Made by a program: the position numbers and the translations under genes. Shown in pieces: positions 25,439 through 34,483 of a stretch of DNA of 64,000 nucleotides. The DNA lies in assembly GCA_022710975.1 (NCBI GenBank), contig JAKLGA010000005.1, forward strand, positions 124,001 through 188,000, given 5' to 3'. The stretch is from Myxococcota bacterium. Lineage in GTDB: Bacteria > Myxococcota > B64-G9. A model generated the notes under the pieces. The model was not told the origin of the DNA and searched no databases. It saw only the letters and a program-made list of their open reading frames with translations. Positions within the stretch are counted from its first letter, which is position 1; each line of letters opens with the position of its first letter.

Positions 25439-26962
25439 ATGGCGATCATCCTCGATGGTTCCGGTCTCGGCGTGGAGAAGCTGGTGCGCATCGCCCGCGA
25501 TCGGGAGAAGGTGGAGCTCGCGCCCGCGGCCCTCGAGCGCATCAAGATCTGCCGGGCCATGCTCGAGCAGAAGATCGCGGCCCACGAGATCATGTACGGG
25601 GTCAACACCGGCATCGGGGAGTTCTCCGAGGTGGTGCTGAACGACGAGCAGGTGCAGCAGTTCCAGCGCTACCTGATCTACAACCACGCGGCCGGCATCG
25701 GCGAGCCCGTGCCCGAGGAGCAGGTGCGCGCCGCCATGGCCTCCCGCATCAACGTGCACGCCCGGGGCCACTCCGGCTGCCGGCCCGAGATCACCCTGAC
25801 CTACGTGGCCATGCTGAACCAGGGCGTCACCCCGGTGGTCTGCCAGAAGGGCTCGGTGGGCGCGTGCGGCGACCTCGCGCCCATGTCGCAGATCGCGCTG
25901 CTGCTCATGGGCGAGGGCGAGGCCTTCCACCAGGGCGCGCGGCTGCCGGGCAAGCTGGCCCTCGAGCGCGCCGGCATCCCGGTCCCGGGCCTGCAGGCCC
26001 GCGACGGCCTGGCCGCGATCAACGGCTCCAACCTGCTCACCTCGATCAGCGCGCTGACCCTGTACGACATGGACCGGATGCTCAGGCAGGCCGAGATCGC
26101 CTGCGCCATGACGCTCGAGGCCCTGCAGGCCAACATGAAGCCCTACGACGTGCGCCTGCACCAGCTGCGCGGCTTCCCCGGCGCCATCCGCTCGACCCAG
26201 GCGCTGATGAAGATCATGGCCGGCTCGGACCTGGTCACCGGCAAGCTGAAGACCAAGGTGCAGGACGCCTACTCGATGCGCTCCAGCCCCCAGGTGATCG
26301 GCGCGGCCCACGACGCCCTGGCCCACGCCAAGCGCCAGGTGGAGATCGAGCTCAACGGGGTGGGCGACAACCCCATCTTCCTGCCCGAGTTCAAGCTGAC
26401 GCTGACCGGGGCCAACTTCCAGGGCACCCCCGTCAGCCTGCCCATGGACATGGCCGGCATGGCGCTGACCATGGTGTGCGTGCTGAGCGAGCGGCGCCTG
26501 AACCGGCTGACCAACCCCGCCCTGTCCGTGGGCCTGCCCGCCTTCCTGACCAAGGGCGCGGGCATGTTCTCCGGGATGATGCTGTCGCAGTACACCGCCG
26601 ACACGCTGATCGTCGAGCAGCGCATGCTGTCCGCGCCCGCCTGCATCCAGTCCATCCCGGCCGCGGCCGACCAGGAGGACTTCGTCTCCATGGGCATGAA
26701 CACGGCCCTGAAGAACCTCCAGATCCTGGACAACGCCTGCGGCGTGCTGGGCATCGAGCTCATGGCCGCGGCCCAGGCCCTGGATTTCCGCGGCTTCACC
26801 TTCGGCCGGGGCACCCAGATCGCGCGCCAGGTGGTGCGCAAGCACGTCTCCCACCTGGACGTGGACCGGCCGCTGCACACCGACCACAACGCCATGAAGG
26901 CCCTGGTGCGCTCGGGCGAGATCCTCGAGGCCGTCGAGCGTGAGCTCGGCGACCTGGGCTGA
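25439..26962 (+). CDS. MIO-type aromatic amino acid ammonia-lyase with Ala-Cys-Gly in the cofactor loop
   Basis: This 507-residue protein belongs to the histidine/phenylalanine/tyrosine ammonia-lyase family, which eliminates ammonia to give urocanate, cinnamate or coumarate. The catalytic Tyr is Tyr53 (IMYGVNTGIGE). Residues 142-144, which normally form MIO from Ala-Ser-Gly, read Ala-Cys-Gly (GSVGACGDLAPM). His83 (YNHAAGIGEP) and Glu in ADQEDFVSMG favour histidine or tyrosine over phenylalanine. The rest of the fold is intact (NGVGDNPIF, FTFGRGTQ). HAL S143C variants are reported to keep activity, so the natural Cys may still cyclise. The ATG at 25439 follows AAGGAGG. The exact substrate, or an aminomutase role, cannot be told from sequence. 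Confidence 0.87.
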   Translation: MAIILDGSGLGVEKLVRIARDREKVELAPAALERIKICRAMLEQKIAAHEIMYGVNTGIGEFSEVVLNDEQVQQFQRYLIYNHAAGIGEPVPEEQVRAAMASRINVHARGHSGCRPEITLTYVAMLNQGVTPVVCQKGSVGACGDLAPMSQIALLLMGEGEAFHQGARLPGKLALERAGIPVPGLQARDGLAAINGSNLLTSISALTLYDMDRMLRQAEIACAMTLEALQANMKPYDVRLHQLRGFPGAIRSTQALMKIMAGSDLVTGKLKTKVQDAYSMRSSPQVIGAAHDALAHAKRQVEIELNGVGDNPIFLPEFKLTLTGANFQGTPVSLPMDMAGMALTMVCVLSERRLNRLTNPALSVGLPAFLTKGAGMFSGMMLSQYTADTLIVEQRMLSAPACIQSIPAAADQEDFVSMGMNTALKNLQILDNACGVLGIELMAAAQALDFRGFTFGRGTQIARQVVRKHVSHLDVDRPLHTDHNAMKALVRSGEILEAVERELGDLG

Positions 26963-26987
26963 CCGCGCGACCGGGTCCGGAGGAGCC

Positions 26988-27245
26988 ATGCAGAAGAGAC
27001 GCGTCCGCCTCTACGCCCTGAGCACCTGCGGCTGGTGCCGCAAGACCAAGGCCTTCCTCGAGGGCCACCAGGTCGAGTACGAGTGCTTCGACATCGACCT
27101 CCTCGAAGGCGAGGCCAAGGAGGCGGCCCGGGACGCGGTGGGCAAGCTGAACCCGCGCCGCTCCTACCCGACCATCATCGTGGACGACGACGAGGTGGTG
27201 GTGGGCTTCGACGAGGACAAGCTCAAGCAGCTCCTCGGGCTGTGA
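26988..27245 (+). CDS. Glutaredoxin-like protein
   Basis: This 85-residue protein has a thioredoxin fold with CGWC near the N-terminus (ALSTCGWCRKTKAF) and the cis-Pro in SYPTIIVD. Size and motif fit glutaredoxins that take electrons from a disulfide reductase. The next gene, 12 bases downstream, encodes a ferredoxin-type disulfide reductase, so it is probably the electron acceptor of that enzyme. The start at 26988 follows GGAGGAG. Confidence 0.88.
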   Translation: MQKRRVRLYALSTCGWCRKTKAFLEGHQVEYECFDIDLLEGEAKEAARDAVGKLNPRRSYPTIIVDDDEVVVGFDEDKLKQLLGL

Positions 27246-27257
27246 GGTCCCGTCGCC

Positions 27258-27755
27258 ATGGCTGACCACGCGGAAGCCCGCAAGTTGATGGCCCGGCTCA
27301 AGCACGAGGCCGAGCAGGGCGGCTACCTGCTCAACCCGGACGAGGACATGGTCCTGTCGCTCATGGACGGGCTGCTCACCCAGCAACGCCGGTACGGCTA
27401 CCTGGCCTGCCCCTGCCGCGAGGCCTCGGGTGACCGCGCCGAGGACCGCGACATCATCTGCCCCTGCGACTACCGGGATCCCGACCTGGACGAATTCGGC
27501 ACCTGCTTCTGTGCCCTGTACGTCTCCGAGGAGGTCGCCGCGGGCCGCCGCAAGGTGGCCCCGGTCCCGGAGCGCCGGCCCGACCCGGAGGCGCTCGCGG
27601 CCCGGCGGGCGGCGGACCAGGCGCGCGCGTTCCCCGGGGGCTCGTTCCCGGTGTGGCGCTGCCAGGTGTGCGGCTACCTGTGCGCGCGGCCCGAGCCGCC
27701 GCTCAAGTGCCCCATCTGCAAGGTGGACCGGGATCGGTTCGAGCGTTTCGCCTGA
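27258..27755 (+). CDS. Ferredoxin-disulfide reductase catalytic subunit with C-terminal rubredoxin domain
   Basis: This 165-residue protein carries an FTR beta-type domain (about 10-95) with CPC (Cys51, 53), CPC (68, 70) and CFC (83, 85). These residues bind a [4Fe-4S] cluster beside a redox-active disulfide. A rubredoxin-like iron site follows (Cys135, 138, 142, 151, 154, one of them probably spare). Such fusions resemble ferredoxin:disulfide reductases of anaerobes and methanogens, passing single electrons to a thiol protein. It is in line with the glutaredoxin-like gene. It ends 1 base before a convergent gene. Confidence 0.87.
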   Translation: MADHAEARKLMARLKHEAEQGGYLLNPDEDMVLSLMDGLLTQQRRYGYLACPCREASGDRAEDRDIICPCDYRDPDLDEFGTCFCALYVSEEVAAGRRKVAPVPERRPDPEALAARRAADQARAFPGGSFPVWRCQVCGYLCARPEPPLKCPICKVDRDRFERFA

Positions 27756-27756
27756 G

Positions 27757-28341
27757 CTACTCGACCACTTCCACGAATCGCAGCAGGCGGGAGTCCATCT
27801 CGGCGCCCTGGGCCGCGGCGGCCTTCAGGTTGACCAGGATCCAGGGCTTGCCGGCCCGCTGCACCGCGCCGATGGCCGCGCCCTTCCGGACCACCTCGGC
27901 CTCGCCGGCCAGGAGCACCAGCGAGCGCGCCTTGGCCAGGACCACGGCCTTGTCGACCACGTCACCGAGGTTCGGCCCGAGGTACAGGGCGTTGCAGCCC
28001 TTGGTGGCCACGGCCGCTTCGAGCTCCTGGGCGTTGGTCACGCTCAGCGGCTCGACGGAAAGGGCCAGCCCCTTGACCTTCTTGTCGCCAAAGGTGCGCA
28101 TGGCATCGACGGTGGCGGCGCCTTCCTGCTGGCTGGGGCCGTTGCCGGACATCATGACCACGCCAATCTTCAGCCCGTTCGAGCGGTTGGCCTCGAGCTT
28201 GTGATCGTAGGTCAGGGTCTTGAACAGCACGGCCACGCGCAGCTTGGCGGGCAGATTTTCGTCCGCCGCCTGCACCTGGGCGCCCAGGAGCCAGGAGGCC
28301 AGAAGCGCGGTCGCGAGCTGGATTGTGACGGCCTTCCTCAT
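27757..28341 (-). CDS. YfiR/DUF4154-like periplasmic protein
   Basis: This 194-residue protein has a Sec signal peptide (LATALLASWLLGAQVQA) and the pattern of the YfiR family: alternating beta and alpha units with NGLKIGVVMM, ALYLGPNLG and KARSLVLLAGE. In Pseudomonas, YfiR is a periplasmic inhibitor of a diguanylate cyclase. It lies downstream of the chemotaxis operon on the same strand after a 108-base gap. The ATG at 28341 follows GGAAG; the longer reading to 28410 adds a non-signal leader. No cyclic-di-GMP cyclase neighbours it here. Confidence 0.75.
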   Translation of the reverse strand: MRKAVTIQLATALLASWLLGAQVQAADENLPAKLRVAVLFKTLTYDHKLEANRSNGLKIGVVMMSGNGPSQQEGAATVDAMRTFGDKKVKGLALSVEPLSVTNAQELEAAVATKGCNALYLGPNLGDVVDKAVVLAKARSLVLLAGEAEVVRKGAAIGAVQRAGKPWILVNLKAAAAQGAEMDSRLLRFVEVVE

Positions 28342-28449
28342 GCTTCCACCCGACGGGCGTTGCGGGTTGCTATACCAGATTCGGACGATCCAAGAAAGGT
28401 CAAAATGCACGTCCGGCGCCCGGGCCAGGACTCCCGGGTCTGCGCCTCG

Positions 28450-28836
28450 CTAGAACAAGACCTGTTCGCTGATCTCGGACACGCGCTTGACGATCTCGTC
28501 GATCCCAGCGTTCTTGCTCACGTATCCGTCCGCCCCGGCCCGCTCGGCCAGCGCGCTGAGCTCGTCCTCCGGCAGGGTCGAGAACAGCACGATGGGGGTG
28601 GAGCCAGTCTCGAGCTTCTGCTTGAGCACCCGGCACACGTTGTCCCCGCGGATCTCGGGCATGTGGATGTCCGTGAGGATGATGTTGGGCATACCCAGAT
28701 CGAGGGTCTTCTCGAACTCCACCAGCGAGCCGGCGGTCAACACCTCGAAGCCCGCCTCGGTCAGGGCGAGGGCCACCATGTTCAGCACGATCTCGCTGTC
28801 GTCGAGCACCAGGATCTTCAACTTGTTCGCGCTCAT
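28450..28836 (-). CDS. CheY-like single-domain response regulator
   Basis: This 128-residue protein is a receiver with all key residues: Asp pair in VLDDSEI, acceptor Asp in NIILTDIHMP, Thr in LFSTLP and Lys in YVSKNAG. It is the last gene of the chemosensory operon, with its start overlapping the cheR stop. Single-domain receivers at this position often act on motors or as phosphate sinks. Confidence 0.9.
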   Translation of the reverse strand: MSANKLKILVLDDSEIVLNMVALALTEAGFEVLTAGSLVEFEKTLDLGMPNIILTDIHMPEIRGDNVCRVLKQKLETGSTPIVLFSTLPEDELSALAERAGADGYVSKNAGIDEIVKRVSEISEQVLF

Positions 28837-30299
28837 GGTCTGTCTCCCCCGAGCTCGGCCAGCCGGCCTCGACAGGCCTCGGCCAGCGCATCGGATGGTA
28901 GCAGGAAGGCGTCTAGCACCGGATCCTGCAACGTGGTCTGCCCCTTCGCGGCAGCGTCCCGGGCGTTGCGGAAGGCGCGTCGGGCGAGCTCCCGCTCCCC
29001 CAACCGCTCTTGCACCAGCCCGAGGTAGAAGTGCCCCATGGCGAAGCCCGCCTCGAGGTACACGAGCCGGCGCAGCGAGGTGAGGGCCTCGAGATCGTTG
29101 CCCAGCCGGTACTGCAACACCCCCCGCAGGAAGTGGGCACGCGGGTCCATCGGTCGCTCGTCGAGGTACGCCTCCAGCCAGCCCCGGGCCTCCTCCACCC
29201 CGCCGTGATCGGCCGCGGCCAGCGCACGCGTCAGGCGCTCGTCGACCTGAGGGGCCGGCGGGGGCGGGGCCGGGAGGGGAGGCAGCGCCGCGGGCGCGAC
29301 GGGCGGGGCGGCCACGGGCCTCCCGACGTCCGGCCGGCCCGCCCGGTCCGGCGCCGGCCTGGGTCTGGCGGGCGGGGCCACGGGCGGGGCCACGGGCAGG
29401 GGCAGGGGCACCGGCGCCGGGCGTTGCGCCGCAGCCAGGCCGCGGCGGTAGACGAAGGCGTCGGTCGAGCTGACCAGCTCGAACCCCTCGCTCATCTGGA
29501 ACAGCGACTCACACGACCCCAGGAACAGGAAGCCGCCCGGCACGAGCACCGAGTGCATGCGCCCGATGATCTCCCGGACCGTGTCGCGGTCGAAGTAGAT
29601 CAGCACGTTGCGGCAGAAGATCACATCCCAGCCGCCGCTCTCGGGCGTCGGGAAGGGCAGGCTGAGCAGGTTGTGCACCCGGAACTGGATCATCTGGCGC
29701 AGCGCCTGGGCCGCCTCCCAGGCGCCGTCGGGCCGCTCATGGAAGTAGCGCCGTTCGTCCGGGGTGAGCACCTCGAGCCGCTCGGCGTCGTAGCACGCCC
29801 CGGCGGCGCGGTCGAGCGACTGCCGGGCGATGTCGGTCGCCAGGACGCCGGCCTCGACCTCGCTGAAACCCGCCAGCCGGAGCGAGATGGCCAGGCTGTA
29901 GGCCTCCTCCCCGGTAGCGCAGCCGGCGCTCCACAGGTGCACGCGCCGCCCGCAGGCCGAGAGCTCGGGCAGCACCCGGTCGCGCAGCAGCTCGTACTGC
30001 TGCCGATCGCGGAAGAACGAGGTCTTCTGCACCACCAGCAGGGCCACCAGCTCGGCCAGCTCGGCCTCGCCGTCGCGCACGTCCCGCAGGCGCACCAGGT
30101 AGTCCGAGCTCTGGGTCAGCCCGAGCCGCAGCATGCGCTGGCGCACGGCCCGCCGCATGGTGGCCAGGCCGCCCGCGTCCGGCAGCAGGCCCGCGTGCTG
30201 CTTGACCCGGGCCACGAGCTGGATGAGCTCGGCCTGGGCCGGGCCCGCGTCGAGCTCGACCAGCGTGGGGCGAAGGAGTGCGGACGGCACTGCGCTCAT
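28833..30299 (-). CDS. cheR: CheR methyltransferase with C-terminal TPR-like region
   Basis: This 488-residue protein methylates glutamates on chemoreceptors. The SAM-binding CheR domain (about 30-290) shows WSAGCATGEEAYSLAISL and DVIFCRNVLIYFD. A Pro/Ala-rich linker (about 300-380, DNA near 29260-29430) leads to a helical repeat region with AHFLRGVLQYRLGNDLEALT, which looks like tetratricopeptide repeats and may bind receptor clusters. The start at 30299 overlaps cheB by four bases. Confidence 0.92.
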   Translation of the reverse strand: MSAVPSALLRPTLVELDAGPAQAELIQLVARVKQHAGLLPDAGGLATMRRAVRQRMLRLGLTQSSDYLVRLRDVRDGEAELAELVALLVVQKTSFFRDRQQYELLRDRVLPELSACGRRVHLWSAGCATGEEAYSLAISLRLAGFSEVEAGVLATDIARQSLDRAAGACYDAERLEVLTPDERRYFHERPDGAWEAAQALRQMIQFRVHNLLSLPFPTPESGGWDVIFCRNVLIYFDRDTVREIIGRMHSVLVPGGFLFLGSCESLFQMSEGFELVSSTDAFVYRRGLAAAQRPAPVPLPLPVAPPVAPPARPRPAPDRAGRPDVGRPVAAPPVAPAALPPLPAPPPPAPQVDERLTRALAAADHGGVEEARGWLEAYLDERPMDPRAHFLRGVLQYRLGNDLEALTSLRRLVYLEAGFAMGHFYLGLVQERLGERELARRAFRNARDAAAKGQTTLQDPVLDAFLLPSDALAEACRGRLAELGGDRP

Positions 30300-31324
30300 C
30301 CGGTCCGCTCCCCCTTGACGCACTCCAGGATCGCGGCCGACAGGCCCGCCAGATCCAGGGCCTGCTCGGCGGCCCCGTTCTGCATGGCCGCCCGCGGCAT
30401 GCCGAAGATCAGGCTGGAGGCCTCGTCCTGCGCGAGGCACACCGCGCCCGCCTGGCGCATCTCCAGCAACCCATCCGCGCCGTCCTGGCCCATGCCGGTC
30501 AGCACCACGCCCAGGGCCTCGGCCCCGAACACCCTGGCCACCGAGCGGAACATGAGATCGGCGGAGGGGCGCAGGCTCTTGACCGGGGGCTCGTCCGACA
30601 GGCCGACCATGCTGCCCGAGCGCACGACCAGGTGGGCGCCGGTCGGGGCGACCAGCACCTCGCCCGGCCGCAGCGGATCTCCCTCGCGGGCCTCCCGCAC
30701 GGGCATCGAGATCTCCTCGTCCAGCCAGCGGGCGAACGAGCCGCTGAACCCGTCGGGCAGGTGCTGGGTGAGCACCAGCGGCCTGGGGAACTGGGGGGTG
30801 AAGCCGCCCAGGAGCTCGAGCAGCGCCTTCGGCCCGCCCGTCGAGGAGGCGATGGCCACCAGCCGCACCCGCCTGGCCGTCTCGCGCACCCGCCCGACCT
30901 CCACCCTGTCGGGCCGCGGCCGGACGTGGCGGATCACCTTGACCCCGGCCAGCATGCGCACCCGGGTCACCAGCTCCTCGGCGTCCTCGTTGGCCAGCTC
31001 CGGCTTCCGCACCAGGTCCAGGGCCCCGGCCGCGATGGCGCGGAAGGTCTGATCCACCCCCTTGAGCACCGGCGCGGAGGTCACCACCAGGATGGGCACC
31101 GGGTGGCTGGCCATGATGGCCTCGATGGTGGCGAAGCCGTCCATGCCAGGCATCTGGATGTCCATGGTGACCAGATCGGGCAGCAGCTTCCGGTTGAGCT
31201 CGATGGCCTCCTTGCCCCGGCTCGCCAGACCCACCACCCGGATGTCCGGCTGCTGCCCGAGGATGTTGGACAGGAGCTCCCGGCAGACCAGCGAATCGTC
31301 GACGATCAGCACGCGGATGGGCAC
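30296..31324 (-). CDS. cheB: CheB methylesterase/receiver
   Basis: This 342-residue protein demethylates or deamidates receptors. The N-terminal receiver has VLIVDDSLV and LVTMDIQMPGMDG; the C-terminal catalytic domain has Ser in ASSTGGP, His in TQHLPDGF and Asp in GMGQDGADG. Start is GTG at 31324, preceded by GGAGG. It lies between cheA and cheR and is expected to be phosphorylated by the CheA of the same operon. Confidence 0.94.
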   Translation of the reverse strand: MPIRVLIVDDSLVCRELLSNILGQQPDIRVVGLASRGKEAIELNRKLLPDLVTMDIQMPGMDGFATIEAIMASHPVPILVVTSAPVLKGVDQTFRAIAAGALDLVRKPELANEDAEELVTRVRMLAGVKVIRHVRPRPDRVEVGRVRETARRVRLVAIASSTGGPKALLELLGGFTPQFPRPLVLTQHLPDGFSGSFARWLDEEISMPVREAREGDPLRPGEVLVAPTGAHLVVRSGSMVGLSDEPPVKSLRPSADLMFRSVARVFGAEALGVVLTGMGQDGADGLLEMRQAGAVCLAQDEASSLIFGMPRAAMQNGAAEQALDLAGLSAAILECVKGERTG

Positions 31325-31340
31325 GCGAACCTCCGAGGCG

Positions 31341-34028
31341 TCAGGGCAGGAAGCGCCTGACCAGATCGATGAAGGTCTGGCTACCGAACTCGCTCTTGAC
31401 CACGTAACCGTCTGCGCCGGCCTCGAGGCCGCGGCGGCGGTCCTGGTCGCTGCCCAGCGTGGTCACCATGATCACCGGGATGTGCGAGTAGCGCTGGTCC
31501 GCCTTGAGCCGCCGGGTGAACTCCAGGCCGTCCATGCGCGGCATCTCCACGTCGGAGATGACCAGGTCGTACTCGCCCGCGGACATCCGCTCCCAGGCGT
31601 CGAGCCCGTCGCCGGCCTCGTCGACCTGCAGCCCGAAGGAGGCCAGCACCGAGCGCTCGAGCTCGCGGGTGATGAGCGAGTCCTCCACCAGCAGGACGCG
31701 GTGGACCTTGCGCTCCGCGGCCTTCACCGCCTGGAAGGTGCCCTTGCGCAGGCGCGTGCCTGCGCTGGCCAGCTCGCCCGCGTGCAGCACCAGGATGAGC
31801 GTGCCGTCCTCCAGGGAGGCGGCGCCGGACACCGTGCGGATGCCCGACAGGAACGGGCTGAAAGGCTTGATGGTCAGCTCGCGCTCGCCCAGCAGCTCGT
31901 CCACCAGCAGCGCCAGGCTGCGCCCGCTGTGCTCCACCACCACCACCGGCAGCCGCACCGGCAGCGGCGCCTTGCGCTCGAGGCGCAGCAGCTCGGCCGC
32001 GTCCACGGCCAGCACCGTCCGCCCGCCCTCGACCATGGCCTGGCCGGCCGGGGTCTCGATCAGCGCCTCGACGGAGATGCGATCCACGCGCTGTACGAAG
32101 GTGGACAGGATGGCGAAGGTCTGCTCGGCCGCCCGGAACAGCAGCACCCGGGCGATGGCGATGGAGGTCGGCAGCTCCAGGGTGAAGCAGGTGCCCCGCC
32201 CGGTGCGGGAGTCCACCCGCACCACGCCGCCGAGGTCCTGCACCTTGGTGCGCACGACGTCCATGCCCACCCCGCGGCCGGAGATGTCGGACGTGGAGAC
32301 GGCGGTGGTGAAGCCCGGCAGGAAGATCAACTCGATGGCCTCCTGCTCGGTCATCTTCTCGGCGGCCATGCGGGTGATGAGCCCGCGCGCCTGCGCGATC
32401 TGCCGCACCCGCAGCGGGTCGATCCCGTGGCCGTCGTCCTCCACGTCGATCTGGATGCGATCGTTGACCGTGCGGGCCCGCATCACCAGGGTGCCCGAGG
32501 CGGGCTTGCCGGCGGCCGCGCGCTCCTCGGGCGACTCGATGCCGTGATCGATGGCGTTGCGCACCAGGTGCAGCAGGATGTCGCCCATGGCGTCCAGGAT
32601 GGACCTGTCCACCGGGGTGGACTCGCCCTCCAGGCGCACGGTGACCCGCCGCCCGAGCTGCCTGGCGATGTCGCGGGCCGCCGCCCGGTACAGGCCGAAC
32701 AGATCGGCCACCGGCAGCAGGCGGATCTCCGACACCTGGTCCAGCAGCTGGTCGAGCACGGAGGCCATGGCCGAGGTGCGCTCCTGGTACTGGCGCCTCA
32801 GGGTCCCCAGGTTGCGCAGCAGCTCCTGGGCCTGCTCGGCCGAGAGCTCCGCCGGGGCGTCCTTGCGGCCGAGCAGCGTCCCCCGGGCCTCGTTCCACAC
32901 GCCCTCCATGACCCGGCTGAGCTCGTTCACCCGCAGGAAGGAGGAGAACAGATCGCCCACCAGATCGCTCAGGCGATCGAGGTTCTTGGCGTTGACCCGG
33001 ACCACGTTGGAAAGCTTGTACCCGCCGGGCGCGGCGGGGGCCGGGGGCGCAGCGGGCGCGCCGGTCGTCGGCCGGGCCGGACTGGTACCCGCGGTGGCTG
33101 GCAGGGTGGAAGTGCCGCCGCGGGACTCGGTGTGGGCCAGCAGCCGGCCGAGCAGATCCGCGGGCCCGGCCGCCGCGCCGCGCATGATGGCGGCCGAGGA
33201 GGCGTCGATGCTCTCCTGGAACAGCTCCTCGAGCGCCTTGAGCTCCTTCAGCCCCTGCTTCCTGTGGGCCTTGAGGGCGTCCTCCACGGCGTGCAGCAGC
33301 CCACCCACCTCGCCGAAGCCCATCATGCGGCTCTCGCCCTTGAGGGTGTGCAGCTCGCGGGCCAGCTCGGTGGCCAGCTCCTCGTCGCCCGGGGAGGACA
33401 CCAGCCGGCCGAACTGGTCGCTCAGCCGGCCGAGCCGCTCGCCGGCCACCTGGCGGAACTTCTCCAGGAACGCGGACTGGATGCGCGCGGCGTCCGACCT
33501 GGGGGCCGGCGAGGCCGCGCCCGGCGCAGGGGCGGCTGGCGCCTGGGTCGCGGCGGACGGCGCCTGGGCCGGGGCGGACGGCGCCTGGGCCGGGGCGGCG
33601 GCCGGGGCGGCGGCCGGGGCGGCCGCCGGGGCGGCCGCCGGGATGGCGCTGCCGCCCTGGACGTGCGCGTGCAGCCTGGAGACCAGCCCGGCCACGGCCG
33701 GCTCAGCGCCCTTGAGGATGATGGCGTCAACCGCGTCCAGGGTCTCCTGGTAGAGCTCGTCGAGGGAGGCCAGCTCCTTGAAACCCTCGTCCCGGTGGTG
33801 CTTGAAGGCGTCCTCGAGGGCGTGCAGCAGGCGGCCGGCCTCGCCGAATCCCATCATGCGGCTCTCGCCCTTGAGCGTGTGCAGCTCGCGGGCCAGATCG
33901 GTGGCCAGGCCGGCCTCGCCCGGGGCCTTGCGCAGGCCCTCGAGCTGCTCGGCCAGCCTGGTCAGCCGCTCGCCGGCCACCTGCCGGAACTTCTCCAGGA
34001 ACGCTGCCTTGATCTTGTCGGCATCCAT
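31341..34028 (-). CDS. cheA: CheA hybrid histidine kinase with two Hpt domains and a C-terminal receiver
   Basis: This 895-residue kinase has two Hpt domains. His50 and His227 both lie in HTLKGESRMMGFGE, indicating duplication. Between them is a Pro/Ala linker. A short linker leads to the dimerisation and HATPase domains (HLVRNAIDHGIESPEE, DDGHGIDP, GRGVGMDVV), then a CheW-like domain and a receiver (VLLVEDSLI, VISDVEMPRMDG, YVVKSEF). No P2 CheY-binding domain is apparent. Two phosphorylation sites plus a receiver suggest a phosphorelay or phosphate sink. The operon also includes two CheW proteins and several receivers. Confidence 0.94.
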   Translation of the reverse strand: MDADKIKAAFLEKFRQVAGERLTRLAEQLEGLRKAPGEAGLATDLARELHTLKGESRMMGFGEAGRLLHALEDAFKHHRDEGFKELASLDELYQETLDAVDAIILKGAEPAVAGLVSRLHAHVQGGSAIPAAAPAAAPAAAPAAAPAQAPSAPAQAPSAATQAPAAPAPGAASPAPRSDAARIQSAFLEKFRQVAGERLGRLSDQFGRLVSSPGDEELATELARELHTLKGESRMMGFGEVGGLLHAVEDALKAHRKQGLKELKALEELFQESIDASSAAIMRGAAAGPADLLGRLLAHTESRGGTSTLPATAGTSPARPTTGAPAAPPAPAAPGGYKLSNVVRVNAKNLDRLSDLVGDLFSSFLRVNELSRVMEGVWNEARGTLLGRKDAPAELSAEQAQELLRNLGTLRRQYQERTSAMASVLDQLLDQVSEIRLLPVADLFGLYRAAARDIARQLGRRVTVRLEGESTPVDRSILDAMGDILLHLVRNAIDHGIESPEERAAAGKPASGTLVMRARTVNDRIQIDVEDDGHGIDPLRVRQIAQARGLITRMAAEKMTEQEAIELIFLPGFTTAVSTSDISGRGVGMDVVRTKVQDLGGVVRVDSRTGRGTCFTLELPTSIAIARVLLFRAAEQTFAILSTFVQRVDRISVEALIETPAGQAMVEGGRTVLAVDAAELLRLERKAPLPVRLPVVVVEHSGRSLALLVDELLGERELTIKPFSPFLSGIRTVSGAASLEDGTLILVLHAGELASAGTRLRKGTFQAVKAAERKVHRVLLVEDSLITRELERSVLASFGLQVDEAGDGLDAWERMSAGEYDLVISDVEMPRMDGLEFTRRLKADQRYSHIPVIMVTTLGSDQDRRRGLEAGADGYVVKSEFGSQTFIDLVRRFLP
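33536..33645. repeat. Low-complexity GC tandem repeat inside cheA linker
   Basis: The DNA of the Ala/Pro linker between the two Hpt domains is built from repeats of GCGGCCGGGG and a 20-base unit starting GGCGGACGGCGCCTGGGCCG, present twice. It encodes PAAAPAAAP and PAQAPSAPAQ. Slippage could vary linker length. Confidence 0.7.
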
Positions 34029-34062
34029 CGGCCGGTCGGTCTCCGGAGCTTCCGAGGTGGTT

Positions 34063-34437
34063 TCAGCCAGCCCGGTGCAAGAAGTAATCCACCGTCTCGG
34101 TCAGGCGTTCCAGCCCCCAGCCCTTGGAGATGTACCCGTCCGCGCCGCAAGCCTGGGCGCGCATGACCAGCGACTGCTCGTCGATGTCCGAGTACAGCAG
34201 GATGGGCACGTCCACCAGCCCGCGCTCCTCCTTGAAGAAGGTCAGGGCGAAGTCGCCCGTCATCTCGGGCATGTTGATGTCCATGAGGATGAGATCGGGC
34301 CGGTCCCCCGCCAGGGCGGCGTCGAGCTCCTGCCAGTTGGGCAACGCCCGCACCAGGTGACCGGACGCCTCCAGCGCCATGGTGGCCATCGAGCGGATGA
34401 GATCGCTGTCGTCCACCAGAAACACCTTCTTGGCCAT
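34063..34437 (-). CDS. CheY-like response regulator
   Basis: This 124-residue receiver has VFLVDDSDL, acceptor Asp in LILMDINMP, Ser in LLYSDIDE in place of the usual Thr and Lys in YISKGWG. It is 34 bases before cheA in the operon. With the receiver at 28450 it is one of at least two stand-alone outputs. Confidence 0.92.
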   Translation of the reverse strand: MAKKVFLVDDSDLIRSMATMALEASGHLVRALPNWQELDAALAGDRPDLILMDINMPEMTGDFALTFFKEERGLVDVPILLYSDIDEQSLVMRAQACGADGYISKGWGLERLTETVDYFLHRAG

Positions 34438-34483
34438 CGTCTGCTCTCCTCGCCTCGCGCGCGCCGTCCGGCAGGCCCCGGCG

